Positions 35,134 through 44,586 are shown, numbered from the stretch's first letter. The stretch is 64,000 nucleotides of DNA from Micromonospora sp. M71_S20 (GCF_003664255.1 NZ_RCCV01000005.1:198501-262500); one strand, 5' to 3'. Notes: generated by a model from the letters alone, not told the origin. A program made the numbers and translations.

Positions 35134-38058
35134 GTGACACCTCCTGCGACACGCCGCACCTGGGCCGTGGCGGCCACCTCCGCCCTGGCCCTCGCCCTCG
35201 GCGGCCTCGCCGTCGTGACCACCACCCCCGCCCAGGCCGCCACCGTCGGCGCCGGCAGCTACACCACGGACCGCGTGGGCCCCCTGCCCACCGGCTGCGG
35301 AGACATGACCACCAACCCCCGGCAGTTCGCCACCGCCGACGCGCCCGCCGGGCCGATCCCCACCAACGACTGGTGGTCGTCGCTGCTGTGGAAGCGGACC
35401 AACTGCTCCTACAGCGAGCCGCTGCACGCGCACCCGGCCTCCTACCAGCCGGCCGGCGACGGCCTCGGCCTGTCGGCCACCTCCACGCCCACGATCAGCG
35501 GCACCGCGACCGGCGTCGGCGAGTTCAAGTACACGTACTCCGAGGACATCCGGGTCGGCATCGCCGGGCTCGGCGCCCCGGTCGTCAAGGTCGACGGCTG
35601 GACCGACTGGACGGTCACCCCGTACTGGAACGACGGCGCCCGGACCATGCGCGCCACCATCGGCCACGGCCTGCCGTTCGCGTACTTCCGCACCAGCGGC
35701 GGCGACGCCCTGATCAACGCCACCGGCGGCAGCGCCACGGTCTGGTCGAACAGCGGCGCCACGATCGGCTTCACCGTCCGGGGGCACGACTACGTCGCGT
35801 ACGCGCCCACCGGGGCCACCTGGTCCGTCAACGGTGGACGGATCACCTCCAACCTGGCCGGCAGGGGCTACTTCTCGGTCGCCCTGCTGCCCACCACCCC
35901 GAGCACCGACGCCGCGTCCCGCACCGAACTGGCCACCACCTACGGCCGGTACGCCCACGCGCACGTCACCGGCACCCGGGTCTCGTACGCCTACGACCAG
36001 GCGACCAGCACCGTCAACACCACGTACGCCTTCACCACGACCGCCCGGGAGGGCACGGCGAACCAGACCGTCGTCAGCCTCTACCCGCACCAGTGGCGGT
36101 CGCTGACCGGCGCCACCCCGCTGACGCTCACCTACCCGTCGGCGCGCGGCCGGATGAAGGTGCTCACCGGCGTCAACGCGTTCCGCACCTCGATGAAGTT
36201 CAACGGGGTACTGCCGGAGGTCCCCGCCGTCGCCACCGGCGCCGGGGCGGACCTGACGACGCTGCGCAACCACCTGGCCGCGGTCAGGGGCAACCCGATG
36301 GACCAGCGCGGCGGCGACACCTACTGGACGGGCAAGGGCCTGGGCCGGGCCGCCCGGATCGCCGAGATCGCCGACCAGGTCGGCGACGCCGAGACCCGGA
36401 CCTCCGCGCTGAACGCCATCCGGAGCACGCTCAACGACTGGCTCACCGCCACGCCCGGGGAGACCGAGGGCGTCTTCCACTACGACCGCAACTGGGGGAC
36501 CCTGATCGGCTACCCGGCCTCCTACGGCTCCGACCAGGAACTCAACGACCACCACTTCCACTACGGCTACTACATCGCCGCCGCCGCCACCCTGGCCAAG
36601 TTCGACCCGACCTGGGCGCGGCAGGACCAGTACGGCGGCATGATCGACCTGCTGATCCGGGACGCGAACAACTACGACCGTACGGACAACCGCTTCCCGT
36701 ACCTGCGCGACTTCGACATCTACGCCGGGCACGACTGGGCCGCCGGGCACGGCTCGTTCAACGCCGGCAACAACCAGGAATCCTCGTCCGAGGGGATGAA
36801 CTTCGCCAACGCCCTCATCCAGTGGGGCCAGGCCACCGGCAACACCGCCGTACGCGACGCCGGCATCTTCATCCACACCACCCAGGCCGCGGCGATCCAC
36901 GAGTACTGGTTCGACGTGACGAACGAGAACTACCCGGCGGCGTTCGGGCACTCCACGGTCGGCATGGTCTGGGGTGACGGCGGCGCGTACGCCACCTGGT
37001 TCAGCGCCGAGCCGGAGATGATCCAGGGCATCAACATGCTCCCGGTCACCGGCGGGCACCTCTACCTCGGTCACCACCCGGCGTCCAACCGCGCGAACTA
37101 CCAGGAACTGGTGCGCAACAACGGCGGGGAACCGACCGTGTGGCAGGACATCCTCTGGCAGTTCCTGGCGCTCGGCGACCCGGACGCGGCGCTGGCGAAG
37201 CTCCGCGCGAACCCCGGGTACACGCCCGAGGAGGGCGAGAGCCGGGCACACACCTTCCACTGGATCCGCAACCTCGCCGCCCTCGGCACGGTGCACACCG
37301 GAATCACCGCCAACCACCCGCTGGCCTCGGTGTTCCAGCGCAACGGCGTCCGCACATACGTGGCGAGCAACATCACCGCCGCGCCGCTGACGGTCACGTT
37401 CTCCGACGGCACCCGGCTCGCCGTGCCCGCCGGGAAGACGGCCACCAGCGGTGCGTACACCTGGAGCGGCGGCACCGCGACCGGTGGGGTCACCGGCACG
37501 CCGCCGCCCACGACCACCCCGCCGACGACCCCGCCGCCCACCACGGCCCCGCCGACGACCCCGCCGCCCACCACCCCGCCGCCGTCGGCGGACTTCCCCA
37601 CCCGGTACCTGCTGCCCGGTGGCGGACTGGCCGCGGCCGGCAGCCCGGCGACCGCCACGGTGGCCGGCGCGGGCGGCGCGAACCGCGACGGCACGCCGAC
37701 CAACCCGCAGGTCTTCACCGCGACGGGCCTGGACCTGGCGTACGCCGGCGGGCAGACCACCTTCGACCTGTTCCTCGACGCCGGCAACGCGGTCGGCAAC
37801 GGGGTGCAGGTGCGGGTCTCCTACGACCTGACGGGCAACGGCAGCTGGGAGCGGGTGGAGACGTACCGCTACTTCGCCACCGACCCGGTTCCCGGCTACG
37901 AGCGCTACACCCAGCAGAGCGGCCTGCACTCCGCCACCGGCGCCCTCGGCAACCTGTCGAACGGCACCGTACGGGTGGAGGTCTGGTCGGCGATCGGGAA
38001 CAACCCGACCACCCTCGGCATCGGTGACCGGTCGCTGGTGAAGCTGCCGCACTCCTGA
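35134..38058 (+). CDS. Secreted endo-beta-1,3-glucanase, GH81, with C-terminal binding module
   Basis: 974 residues. A signal peptide ends near A-Q-A (35). The GH81 body (about 40-780) has I-P-T-N-D-W-W-S-S-L near 75, D-H-H-F-H-Y-G-Y-Y near 472 (catalytic Asp) and N-N-Q-E-S-S-S-E-G-M-N near 546-556 (catalytic Glu pair). GH81 enzymes split laminarin, callose and fungal wall glucan. A Thr-Pro linker (about 790-818) leads to a beta-rich module (820-974) that may bind glucan. The GTG start has an ACCGGAGG ribosome site. Control by a LacI-type repressor is likely from the site at 35048. Confidence 0.92.
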   Translation: MTPPATRRTWAVAATSALALALGGLAVVTTTPAQAATVGAGSYTTDRVGPLPTGCGDMTTNPRQFATADAPAGPIPTNDWWSSLLWKRTNCSYSEPLHAHPASYQPAGDGLGLSATSTPTISGTATGVGEFKYTYSEDIRVGIAGLGAPVVKVDGWTDWTVTPYWNDGARTMRATIGHGLPFAYFRTSGGDALINATGGSATVWSNSGATIGFTVRGHDYVAYAPTGATWSVNGGRITSNLAGRGYFSVALLPTTPSTDAASRTELATTYGRYAHAHVTGTRVSYAYDQATSTVNTTYAFTTTAREGTANQTVVSLYPHQWRSLTGATPLTLTYPSARGRMKVLTGVNAFRTSMKFNGVLPEVPAVATGAGADLTTLRNHLAAVRGNPMDQRGGDTYWTGKGLGRAARIAEIADQVGDAETRTSALNAIRSTLNDWLTATPGETEGVFHYDRNWGTLIGYPASYGSDQELNDHHFHYGYYIAAAATLAKFDPTWARQDQYGGMIDLLIRDANNYDRTDNRFPYLRDFDIYAGHDWAAGHGSFNAGNNQESSSEGMNFANALIQWGQATGNTAVRDAGIFIHTTQAAAIHEYWFDVTNENYPAAFGHSTVGMVWGDGGAYATWFSAEPEMIQGINMLPVTGGHLYLGHHPASNRANYQELVRNNGGEPTVWQDILWQFLALGDPDAALAKLRANPGYTPEEGESRAHTFHWIRNLAALGTVHTGITANHPLASVFQRNGVRTYVASNITAAPLTVTFSDGTRLAVPAGKTATSGAYTWSGGTATGGVTGTPPPTTTPPTTPPPTTAPPTTPPPTTPPPSADFPTRYLLPGGGLAAAGSPATATVAGAGGANRDGTPTNPQVFTATGLDLAYAGGQTTFDLFLDAGNAVGNGVQVRVSYDLTGNGSWERVETYRYFATDPVPGYERYTQQSGLHSATGALGNLSNGTVRVEVWSAIGNNPTTLGIGDRSLVKLPHS

Positions 38059-38066
38059 TCCCGTGA

Positions 38067-38109
38067 GCCTCCGCGCCGTCGGTCGTCTGACGACCGGCGG
38101 CGCGGAGGC
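38067..38109 (+). terminator. Terminator of the glucanase gene
   Basis: GCCTCCGCGCCGTCGGTCGTC and its near-perfect complement form a stem of about 20 bp with a TGA-type loop, eight bases past the stop and just before the PHP gene. Confidence 0.7.
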
Positions 38110-38123
38110 GTATTTTCCATGGC

Positions 38124-39200
38124 ATGAGCGCCCGGGACCCCATCGCCGACCTACGCCGGATCGCATTCCTCCTGGAACGGGCGAACGAGGCGACCTACCG
38201 GGTCCGGGCGTTCCGCTCGGCGGCCACGGCCCTCGGCGCGCTGCCGGGGAGGGAACTGGCCGAGCGGGCCCGCGCCGGCAAGCTCACCGAGCTGTCCGGG
38301 GTCGGCGACGTCACCGCCCGCTGCGTGGCCGAGTCGCTCGCCGGCGAGGAGCCGGTCTACCTGCGCCGGCTGCTCGCCACGGAGGGCACGGACCTGGACG
38401 AGGCGGCCACCGCGTTGCGTACGGCGCTGCGCGGTGACTGCCACACCCACTCCGACTGGTCCGACGGCGGCTCACCCATCGAGGAGATGGCGCTCGCGGC
38501 CGTCGAGCTGGGCCACGAGTACGTGGTGCTGACCGACCACTCGCCCCGGCTGAAGGTGGCCCGGGGGCTGACCGCCGACCGGCTGCGCCGGCAGCTGGAC
38601 CACGTGGCGAAGGTCAACGACGCGCTGCCGGAGGGCTTCCGGATCCTGACCGGCATCGAGGTGGACATCCTCGCCGACGGGTCGCTCGACCAGGACGAGG
38701 AGCTGCTGGCCCGCCTCGACGTGGTGGTCGGGTCGGTGCACAGCGGCCTGAACGACGACCGGGCGAAGATGACCCGGCGGATGCTGACCGCGATCGCGAA
38801 CCCGCACCTGGACATTCTCGGCCACTGCACCGGGCGGATGGTGGCGTCCCGGCCCGCCGGGGTGAAGGGACCGGGCGACCGGGCGCACCGGCCGCGTACC
38901 CGGGCGGAGAGCGACTTCGACGCCGACGCCGTCTTCGCCGCCTGCGCGGAGCACGGGGTGGCCGTCGAGATCAACTCGCGGCCGGAGCGGCAGGACCCGC
39001 CGAAGCGGCTCATCCGCCGGGCGCTGGAGGCGGGCTGTCACTTCGCCGTCAACACCGACGCGCACGCCCCCGGGCAGCTCGACTGGCAGCGGTTCGGCTG
39101 CGAGCGCGCCGCACTGTGCGGGGTGCCCGCCGACCGGGTGGTCAACACCTGGGACGCCGACCGGCTGGTCGACTGGGCCCGCGGGCACGCCGCCGGCTGA
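38124..39200 (+). CDS. PHP-domain phosphoesterase with N-terminal helix-hairpin-helix
   Basis: 358 residues. The first 100 residues (F-L-L-E-R-A-N-E-A-T-Y-R-V-R-A-F and L-S-G-V-G-D-V-T) match the helix-hairpin-helix head of PolX DNA polymerases. The rest is a PHP domain: D-C-H-T-H-S-D-W-S-D-G near 104-114, T-D-H-S near 136, G-I-E near 172, S-V-H near 193, and D-A-H near 311 supply the metal ligands. The polymerase palm of PolX is absent. It is probably a nuclease or phosphatase acting on DNA ends or small phosphates; this short form is common in actinobacteria. Confidence 0.85.
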   Translation: MSARDPIADLRRIAFLLERANEATYRVRAFRSAATALGALPGRELAERARAGKLTELSGVGDVTARCVAESLAGEEPVYLRRLLATEGTDLDEAATALRTALRGDCHTHSDWSDGGSPIEEMALAAVELGHEYVVLTDHSPRLKVARGLTADRLRRQLDHVAKVNDALPEGFRILTGIEVDILADGSLDQDEELLARLDVVVGSVHSGLNDDRAKMTRRMLTAIANPHLDILGHCTGRMVASRPAGVKGPGDRAHRPRTRAESDFDADAVFAACAEHGVAVEINSRPERQDPPKRLIRRALEAGCHFAVNTDAHAPGQLDWQRFGCERAALCGVPADRVVNTWDADRLVDWARGHAAG

Positions 39201-39231
39201 CCCCTGGCTGCCGTACCGCCGGACGGCGCCC

Positions 39232-39269
39232 TGGCCGGCGGCCCGGGCGATGGCCGGCGGCCCGGGCGA
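39232..39269. repeat. 19-bp direct repeat, two copies
   Basis: TGGCCGGCGGCCCGGGCGA occurs exactly at 39232-39250 and 39251-39269, between the PHP gene and the transporter gene. It contains GGCCGGC and CCCGGG palindromes and may take part in termination. Confidence 0.75.
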
Positions 39270-39356
39270 TGGCGTCACGGCCGCTGTCGAGCTGCCCCGT
39301 CCATGGGACCGCGTCGCAGCGGGCCCGACGGCCCTCGTGGTGAAGGCCGGGACCGC

Positions 39357-40475
39357 TCAGCAGCGGGCAGCCGGCGCGGCAGGCACCGACGGGTCGGCCG
39401 ACCCGGAGGAAACGGGCTGCACGGCGGCGGCCGGCACGGTGGCGGCATCGGCCGGCACGGTGGCGGCGACGGTGCCGGCATCGGCCGGCACGGTGGCGTC
39501 GGGCACGGACGGCTCGGGGGCCCGGGCCGTGGACGGCTCGGCGACACCGGCGGGTGCGGGCCGGCGACCGATCAGGCCCTGCGAGACGGCCACGCCGAAC
39601 AGCACGATGAGCGCGCCCACCGGCTGGTGCCAGGTGAGCCGCTCGTCGAGGGCCAGGGCGCCGATCAGCACCGCGAACACCGGTACCAGGTAGGTCACGG
39701 TGGACGCGGTGCTCGCCCCGGCGACCCGGATGTTGCGCAGGTTGATGACGAAGGCGAGGCCGGTGCCGAGCGCGCCGAGCGCGAGCACGCTGGCGAGCAC
39801 CTCGGCCGAGAGGCCGGTCGGGGCCGGCGGCGCCCCCGCCACCAGCGGCGCGACGACCGCGAGCTGGGCGGTCGCGACCAGCAGCTGCGCCGCCGAGAGC
39901 GAGAGCCCGGAGCGCGCGCTGCCGGCGACGAACTTCTTCTGGTACGGGATGGCGACGCCGTAGCAGGCGGCCGCGCCCAGGCACATGAGCTGCCCGGTGA
40001 AGTGGGCACCGCCCACCCCCTGCCAGACCCCGAGCACCACCAGCACCCCGGCGAAGCCCAGCGCCATGCCGACCGCCCGGCGTGCGGTCAGCCGCTCGGT
40101 GCGGAACACCAGCACGGCCAGCGGCAGCACGATGAGCGGGGTGGTGGCGTTCCAGATGCCCGCGAGCATCGACTCGACGCGCTGCTCGCCGTAGCCGAAC
40201 AGGGTGAACGGCACGGCGACGCCGAACGCGGCGACCACGGTCAGGTGCGCCCAGACCCGGGGCTCGGCGGGCAGCCGGTCGCGGAGCACGACGAGCACCA
40301 GCAACAGGGTCGCCGCGCCGGCGGCGACCCGGTAGAGGGTGAGGTGGAGTGGATGCAGCTCCCCGATGCCGATCTTGATGAACAGGAAGCTGGAGCCCCA
40401 GATGGCGGCCAGCGCCAGAAACCCGGGCAGCCAGCTCCGCAGCGCCGCCCGGTCAGGAGTGGAATCCACTGTCAC
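39357..40475 (-). CDS. EamA-family (DMT) transporter with low-complexity tail
   Basis: About 372 residues with ten membrane segments in two EamA repeats. A-A-I-W-G-S-S-F-L-F-I-K near 25-36 opens the first, and the second begins near G-A-A-A-C-Y-G-V-A. Relatives export amino acids or other small metabolites. After about 310 a tail of some 60 residues repeats V-P-A-D-A and A-T-V. The start is uncertain between GTGs at 40484, 40475 and 40469; 40475 follows a CAGGG site. Confidence 0.82.
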   Translation of the reverse strand: MTVDSTPDRAALRSWLPGFLALAAIWGSSFLFIKIGIGELHPLHLTLYRVAAGAATLLLVLVVLRDRLPAEPRVWAHLTVVAAFGVAVPFTLFGYGEQRVESMLAGIWNATTPLIVLPLAVLVFRTERLTARRAVGMALGFAGVLVVLGVWQGVGGAHFTGQLMCLGAAACYGVAIPYQKKFVAGSARSGLSLSAAQLLVATAQLAVVAPLVAGAPPAPTGLSAEVLASVLALGALGTGLAFVINLRNIRVAGASTASTVTYLVPVFAVLIGALALDERLTWHQPVGALIVLFGVAVSQGLIGRRPAPAGVAEPSTARAPEPSVPDATVPADAGTVAATVPADAATVPAAAVQPVSSGSADPSVPAAPAARC

Positions 40476-40593
40476 CCCTGACACTCTGCCGCAGCCGTAC
40501 GACGAAGTCCCGCGACTTTTGGACGCCGTGTCGATCACCACAGAAACCGCCTACGCTGGTGACGCGTTGACCACCCCCGAGGAGGTGCACGCC

Positions 40594-41193
40594 GTGACGA
40601 TGCCGATGCGTTTCGACCCGCTCGTCGACCTCGACGGCATGTGGACGACCGATTTCGCCGACCGATACCTCCCGTTGCCGGGGCTACCCGATGCGCGCTA
40701 CGAGTGCATCGACGGGAGGTTGGTCATGACGCCCGCCGAGGTCGGCACGAACAGCTACGGCGAGACAAAGCTCGCCCGTCTGCTGTCACCCGCCGCGGAG
40801 ACCAACAGGTTCTACGTGTTCGGGCAGGTGAATCTGACCTTCTCGCCGCGGCGCTGGGTCCAGCCCGACGTCACCGTCCTGCACGCGCTGCCGAAGACCG
40901 ACGAGGAGGACCGGTGGATCCCGGCCCACCTCTGCACGATGGCGGTCGAGTTCGTCTCGCCCGGCAGCCGCCGGCAGGACTTCGTCGACGAGCCCATGCG
41001 GTGCGCGGAGGGGCGGGTGCCGTACTTCCTGCGGGTCGAACTCTCCCGCCGGCTGGGGCATGCCCAGGCGGAGCTCTTCACCCTCGGCAAGTTCGGCGGT
41101 TACGACACCGTCGCGAGGGCGGTCGGCGGTCGGCGGCTCTCGGCCGACCTGCCGTTCCCGATCGACTTCGACCCCGCCGAACTGCTGCCCTGA
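40594..41193 (+). CDS. Uma2-family (PD-D/ExK nuclease fold) protein
   Basis: 199 residues. R-Y-E-C-I-D-G-R-L-V-M near 39-49, V-Q-P-D-V-T-V near 90-96 (the conserved Asp), and V-E-F-V-S-P-G-S-R-R-Q-D near 115-126 (E..S..R..D) are the Uma2/DUF820 fold, a PD-(D/E)xK nuclease relative. Such genes are numerous in cyanobacteria and actinomycetes and their role is unknown. GTG 40594 has GGAGG eight bases upstream; ATG 40600 is possible. It is divergent from the transporter. Confidence 0.85.
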   Translation: MTMPMRFDPLVDLDGMWTTDFADRYLPLPGLPDARYECIDGRLVMTPAEVGTNSYGETKLARLLSPAAETNRFYVFGQVNLTFSPRRWVQPDVTVLHALPKTDEEDRWIPAHLCTMAVEFVSPGSRRQDFVDEPMRCAEGRVPYFLRVELSRRLGHAQAELFTLGKFGGYDTVARAVGGRRLSADLPFPIDFDPAELLP

Positions 41194-41245
41194 ACACGCA
41201 GAACGCGTTCGACAACCCGGCGGTGCCCTCACGTAGGGTCGCAGC

Positions 41246-42916
41246 GTGGGACGAATCGATGACCTCGCGAACCGCTACGTGGCCGAATGGGCGCCGCTGA
41301 GCCCGATCGGCGCCACCTACGTCGGCATCGCCGGCTACGACAACCAGCTCGACGACCTGTCGCCCGACGGATACACGGCCCGCGCGGAGCTGATCCGGCG
41401 GACGCTGGCCGAACTGGACGTGACCGAGCCGGAGTCGGAGGCGGAGCGGACCGCCAAGGAGGCCATGCAGGAGCGGCTCGGTCTCGACCTCGCCCGCTAC
41501 GACGCCGGCGAGGCGAGCAGCGAGGTCAACGTGATCTCCAGCGGTCTGCACGAGGTCCGCATGGTCTTCGACCTGATGCCGACCGAGGGCGACGACGCCA
41601 AGGCCGACGTGGCGGCCCGGCTCAACCGCTTCGCGAGCACCCTGGAGGGCTACAAGGCGACGCTGCGCGAGGCGGCCGCCGCCGGCCACGTCAGCGCCCG
41701 GGTCCAGCTCGTGGAGGTCGCCAAGCAGTGCGACATCTGGGTCGACCCGGACGGCGACAACTTCTTCCACGGGCTGGTCGAGCGGCTGGGCGCCGACGGC
41801 ACCCTCGGCGCCGAGCTGCGGCGGGGCGCGGCGGCGGCCACTGCGGCGACGGCCGAGTTCGGCCAGTTCCTCCGCACCGAGCTGGCCCCGCTCGGCCGGG
41901 AGAAGCAGGCCGCGGGTCGCGAGCGCTACGAGCTGGCGTCGCAGTACTTCCTCGGCGCCAGGGTCGACCTCGACGAGACGTACGCCTGGGGGTTCGAGGA
42001 ACTGGCCCGGCTGGAGGCCGAGATGCGGGCGGTGGCCGGCCGGATCGTCGGCCCCGGCGCCACCATCGACGAGGCGGTCGAGGCGCTCGACGCCGACCCC
42101 GCCCGGACGATCCGGGGCAAGGAGGCGTTCCGGGACTGGATGCAGGCGCTCGCCGACAAGGCCATCGGCGACCTGCACGGCACCCACTTCGACATCCCGG
42201 AGCAGGTACGCCGCATCGAGTGCTGCCTCGCCCCGACCAGCGACGGCGCGATCTACTACACCGGCCCGAGCGAGGACTTCTCCCGCCCCGGGCGGATGTG
42301 GTGGGCGGTGCCGCAGGGCGTCACCGACTTCTCCACCTGGCGCGAGGTGACCACCGTCTTCCACGAGGGCGTGCCGGGTCACCACCTCCAGGTCGCCCAG
42401 ACCGCCGTCCGGGCCGAGCTGCTCAACCGCTGGCAGCGGCTGCTCTGCTGGGTCTCCGGGCACGGCGAGGGCTGGGCGCTCTACGCGGAGCGGCTGATGG
42501 ACGAGCTGGGTTACCTGGAGGATCCGGGCGACAAGCTCGGCATGCTCGACGGGCAGGCGTTCCGGGCCGCCCGGGTGATCGTCGACATCGGCATGCACCT
42601 GGAGCTGGAGATCCCGAAGGACAACCCGTTCGGCTTCCACCCGGGCGAGCGCTGGACGCCGGAACTGGGCTGGGAGTTCATGCGGGCGCACTGCCGGGTG
42701 CCGGACGAGAACCTGCGTTTCGAGCTGAACCGCTACCTCGGCTGGCCGGGGCAGGCCCCCTCCTACAAGGTGGGCGAGCGGATCTGGCTCCAAGCCCGTG
42801 ACGAGGCGAAGGCCCGCAAGGGCGCCGACTTCGACCTCAAGGAGTTCCACCGCCAGGCGCTCGACCTCGGCTCGCTGGGGCTCGACCCGTTGCGCAAGGC
42901 GCTCGCCCGCCTCTGA
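41246..42916 (+). CDS. DUF885 family protein, probable zinc metallopeptidase
   Basis: 556 residues. H-E-G-V-P-G-H-H near 373-380 is the HExxH-like zinc motif of DUF885, with a further Glu in G-H-G-E-G-W-A-L-Y-A-E near 407-417. Cytoplasmic, no signal. Some DUF885 members hydrolyse peptides or carboxylate esters, and activity here is inferred. The GTG start at 41246 is preceded by a GTAGGG stretch. It begins 52 bases after the Uma2 gene. Confidence 0.87.
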   Translation: MGRIDDLANRYVAEWAPLSPIGATYVGIAGYDNQLDDLSPDGYTARAELIRRTLAELDVTEPESEAERTAKEAMQERLGLDLARYDAGEASSEVNVISSGLHEVRMVFDLMPTEGDDAKADVAARLNRFASTLEGYKATLREAAAAGHVSARVQLVEVAKQCDIWVDPDGDNFFHGLVERLGADGTLGAELRRGAAAATAATAEFGQFLRTELAPLGREKQAAGRERYELASQYFLGARVDLDETYAWGFEELARLEAEMRAVAGRIVGPGATIDEAVEALDADPARTIRGKEAFRDWMQALADKAIGDLHGTHFDIPEQVRRIECCLAPTSDGAIYYTGPSEDFSRPGRMWWAVPQGVTDFSTWREVTTVFHEGVPGHHLQVAQTAVRAELLNRWQRLLCWVSGHGEGWALYAERLMDELGYLEDPGDKLGMLDGQAFRAARVIVDIGMHLELEIPKDNPFGFHPGERWTPELGWEFMRAHCRVPDENLRFELNRYLGWPGQAPSYKVGERIWLQARDEAKARKGADFDLKEFHRQALDLGSLGLDPLRKALARL

Positions 42917-42924
42917 GCCCGGCG

Positions 42925-42957
42925 GTGCGGGGCCGGAGGGACACCGGCCCCGCACCG
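42925..42957. terminator. Bidirectional hairpin
   Basis: GGTGCGGGGCCGG (42925-42937) and CCGGCCCCGCACC (42945-42957), 13 perfect pairs, 7-base loop, between the DUF885 gene and the convergent DUF6114 remnant. Confidence 0.7.
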
Positions 42958-42975
42958 GGTGGTGGTGGAGTGAGG

Positions 42976-44150
42976 TCAGGAGAGGGTCAGCTGCAACGCC
43001 GGCCGGGCGGTCAGCGTGTCGCTGGTGACGAACGCCAGCTCCATGGCCGGCTCGGTGAAGGTGATCGGAACAGGTGACGTGATCGGCAGGCCGTCGGGGA
43101 ACGGCAGGTCCGGGGTCAGCGTGATCTTGATGCCGAGCAGCCGCCCGACGAACCGGGTGGCGTAGAAGGCGACGTCCCCCTGCACCGTCAGGCGGTCCGT
43201 GGCGAACCGCACCGTCCGGCCGGCCGGCCCCGGCGAGCGGAGCAGGAAGTCGTCGGTGACCGCACGGTCCATGGTGAACTTCAACGCTCTCAGGCTGCCG
43301 TCGGCGGTGGGCAGGTCGACGATGCCCTCGAACCGCAGCCCGACCATGGTCACCTCCGAACCGCTGAGCTTCGACGGGACCGCCGCCACCATCGGCTGCC
43401 CCGGGTCGGCGGCGATCCGGGGCAGTGGCCTGCCCGGCACCACCTGCCCGGGTCGGCTCGGCTTCGGGCTGGCCGGGGCGCACCCCGGCCGGGAGCCGCC
43501 GGCCGACCCGTGGCCGTGGGGCGGACGCTCGGGGTGACGGTGGGGCGGACGCTCCGGTTGGTCGTGGGGTGCACGCCCGGGATGGCCGTGGGGCGGACGC
43601 TCGGCGTGGTCGACGGCGTCGCCCCGGGGGCCGCCTCCTCGTCGGCGTCCCGGCCGCCATCGAGGAGGTCGCCGATGCCGTCGAGGATGTCGCGGACGGC
43701 TTCGCGTCCGCCGCCCGTCCCCGGGGACAGGCTGGGGGCGGGCGGGGCGGGCGTTTCGGCCGGGGCCGGCGTCGCGCCCGGCGTGCCGGTCGGCGTGGGT
43801 CGCGTTCCGCCCTGGTCGGGAGCCGGGGTCGGGCAGGGCGCGGTCGGCGGCGCCACGGCGTGCACCAGCGTGGGACCGGGCGCGGCGAGGGCGACGGCGG
43901 CGGCGAGGCCGAGCAGCACCGGCAGCACCACGTACGGTCGAAGATCGCGCGGCCCGGCGGCGCACCGGATCGACCCAACCGCCGGCACGGCACTGGCAGG
44001 CCTGGTGCCGGCCGGCACGGCAGGCACCGGCTGGGCCAGCGCGGTCAGCAGGCCGCCCCAGAACGGTCGCGCCCGCCGCCAGCGGCGGAAGCCGTGCCAC
44101 GCCTCGCGGAACCGGTCGCGCCACGCGGGCTGCGGATCGACGGTCGTCAC
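42976..44150 (-). pseudogene. DUF6114-related membrane protein gene, frameshifted
   Basis: The start (GTG 44150) reads W-R-D-R-F-R-E-A-W-H-G-F-R-R-W-R-R-A-R-P-F-W-G-G-L-L, the typical DUF6114 N-terminus, but the several membrane segments that should follow are gone; one segment (Y-V-V-L-P-V-L-L-G-L-A) remains. A Pro/Thr region with 8-residue repeats follows. Near 43500-43512 the reading moves to another frame, where G-L-R-F-E-G-I-V-D-L-P-T-A-D-G and a folded C-terminal 130 residues run to 42976. Slippage in the 24-bp repeat probably caused the shift. The two halves could also be separate proteins. Confidence 0.6.
43510..43605. repeat. 24-bp repeat, 4 imperfect copies
   Basis: Units at 43510, 43534, 43558 and 43582 share GTGGGGCGGACGCTCGG-like sequence and encode T-P-S-V-R-P-T-A-type 8-residue repeats on the minus strand. 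Confidence 0.75.
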
Positions 44151-44221
44151 GTACGCCTCCTGCCGGGACCAGAGGGGAGGGGTCGGGCCCGCGGAGCGAG
44201 ACCCGTGGGCCTGCGGATCAG

Positions 44222-44499
44222 GTCAGGAGCATTCCTTGGCGTCCGCGCCGACGTCGACCTTCATCGTCAGTCCGGTCAGGTTGAAGATGCCGGCGTGGGT
44301 GGACCGGGCGACCTGCCGCACGTCCTTGATGACCACCGTGTCGGCCTGCTGCCCGAACGCCTTCGCGTCGCCCGTCGCGCCCGCCGGGCCGCCCGTGCGG
44401 GTCGGACACGATCGCGCCGGCGACGGCCGTCGCGGGCACCAGCATCGCGGCGAAGCGCCGCCACCGGGTGCGGCCCTGGTCGTCGAACCGATCCTGCAC
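44222..44499 (-). pseudogene. DUF6230 gene remnant with internal deletion
   Basis: GTG 44499 starts R-F-D-D-Q-G-R-T-R-W-R-R-F-A-A-M-L-V-P-A-T-A, the membrane anchor of DUF6230 proteins. About 30 codons later the family's C-terminus appears in another frame: F-G-Q-Q-A-D-T-V-V-I-K-D-V-R-Q-V, then A-G-I-F-N-L-T-G-L-T-M-K-V, ending TGA at 44224-44222. DUF6230 proteins are near 200 residues; only about 92 codons are left. The order DUF6230 then DUF6114 on one strand is the usual pair in actinomycetes, so both genes have eroded. Confidence 0.65.
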
Positions 44500-44570
44500 G
44501 GCTTCCTCCTCAGGGAACGTCGCGCGGGTCGCCGGTCGAGCGGCGACGGCCCCGCACCCGAGTCACCACA

Positions 44571-44586
44571 GTTACCGGCGAGTAAC
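44571..44586. promoter_or_regulatory. Operator-like palindrome GTTAC-N6-GTAAC
   Basis: GTTACCGGCGAGTAAC is an inverted repeat 72 bases before the DUF6230 remnant start, resembling TTACTCGCGAGTAA-type sites of TetR/FadR regulators. It may be the old operator of that gene pair. Confidence 0.4.

Noticed and set aside
35032..38166. A 1044-codon open frame antisense to the glucanase gene
   Set aside because: Its protein is a Gly/Arg/Val-rich mix with no domain, and the plus strand encodes a clear GH81 enzyme. Long antisense frames are normal at this GC content.
43510..43605. Repeats that could be taken for a small CRISPR array
   Set aside because: The 24-bp units are directly adjacent with no spacers and encode a peptide repeat. 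No cas gene is in the window.
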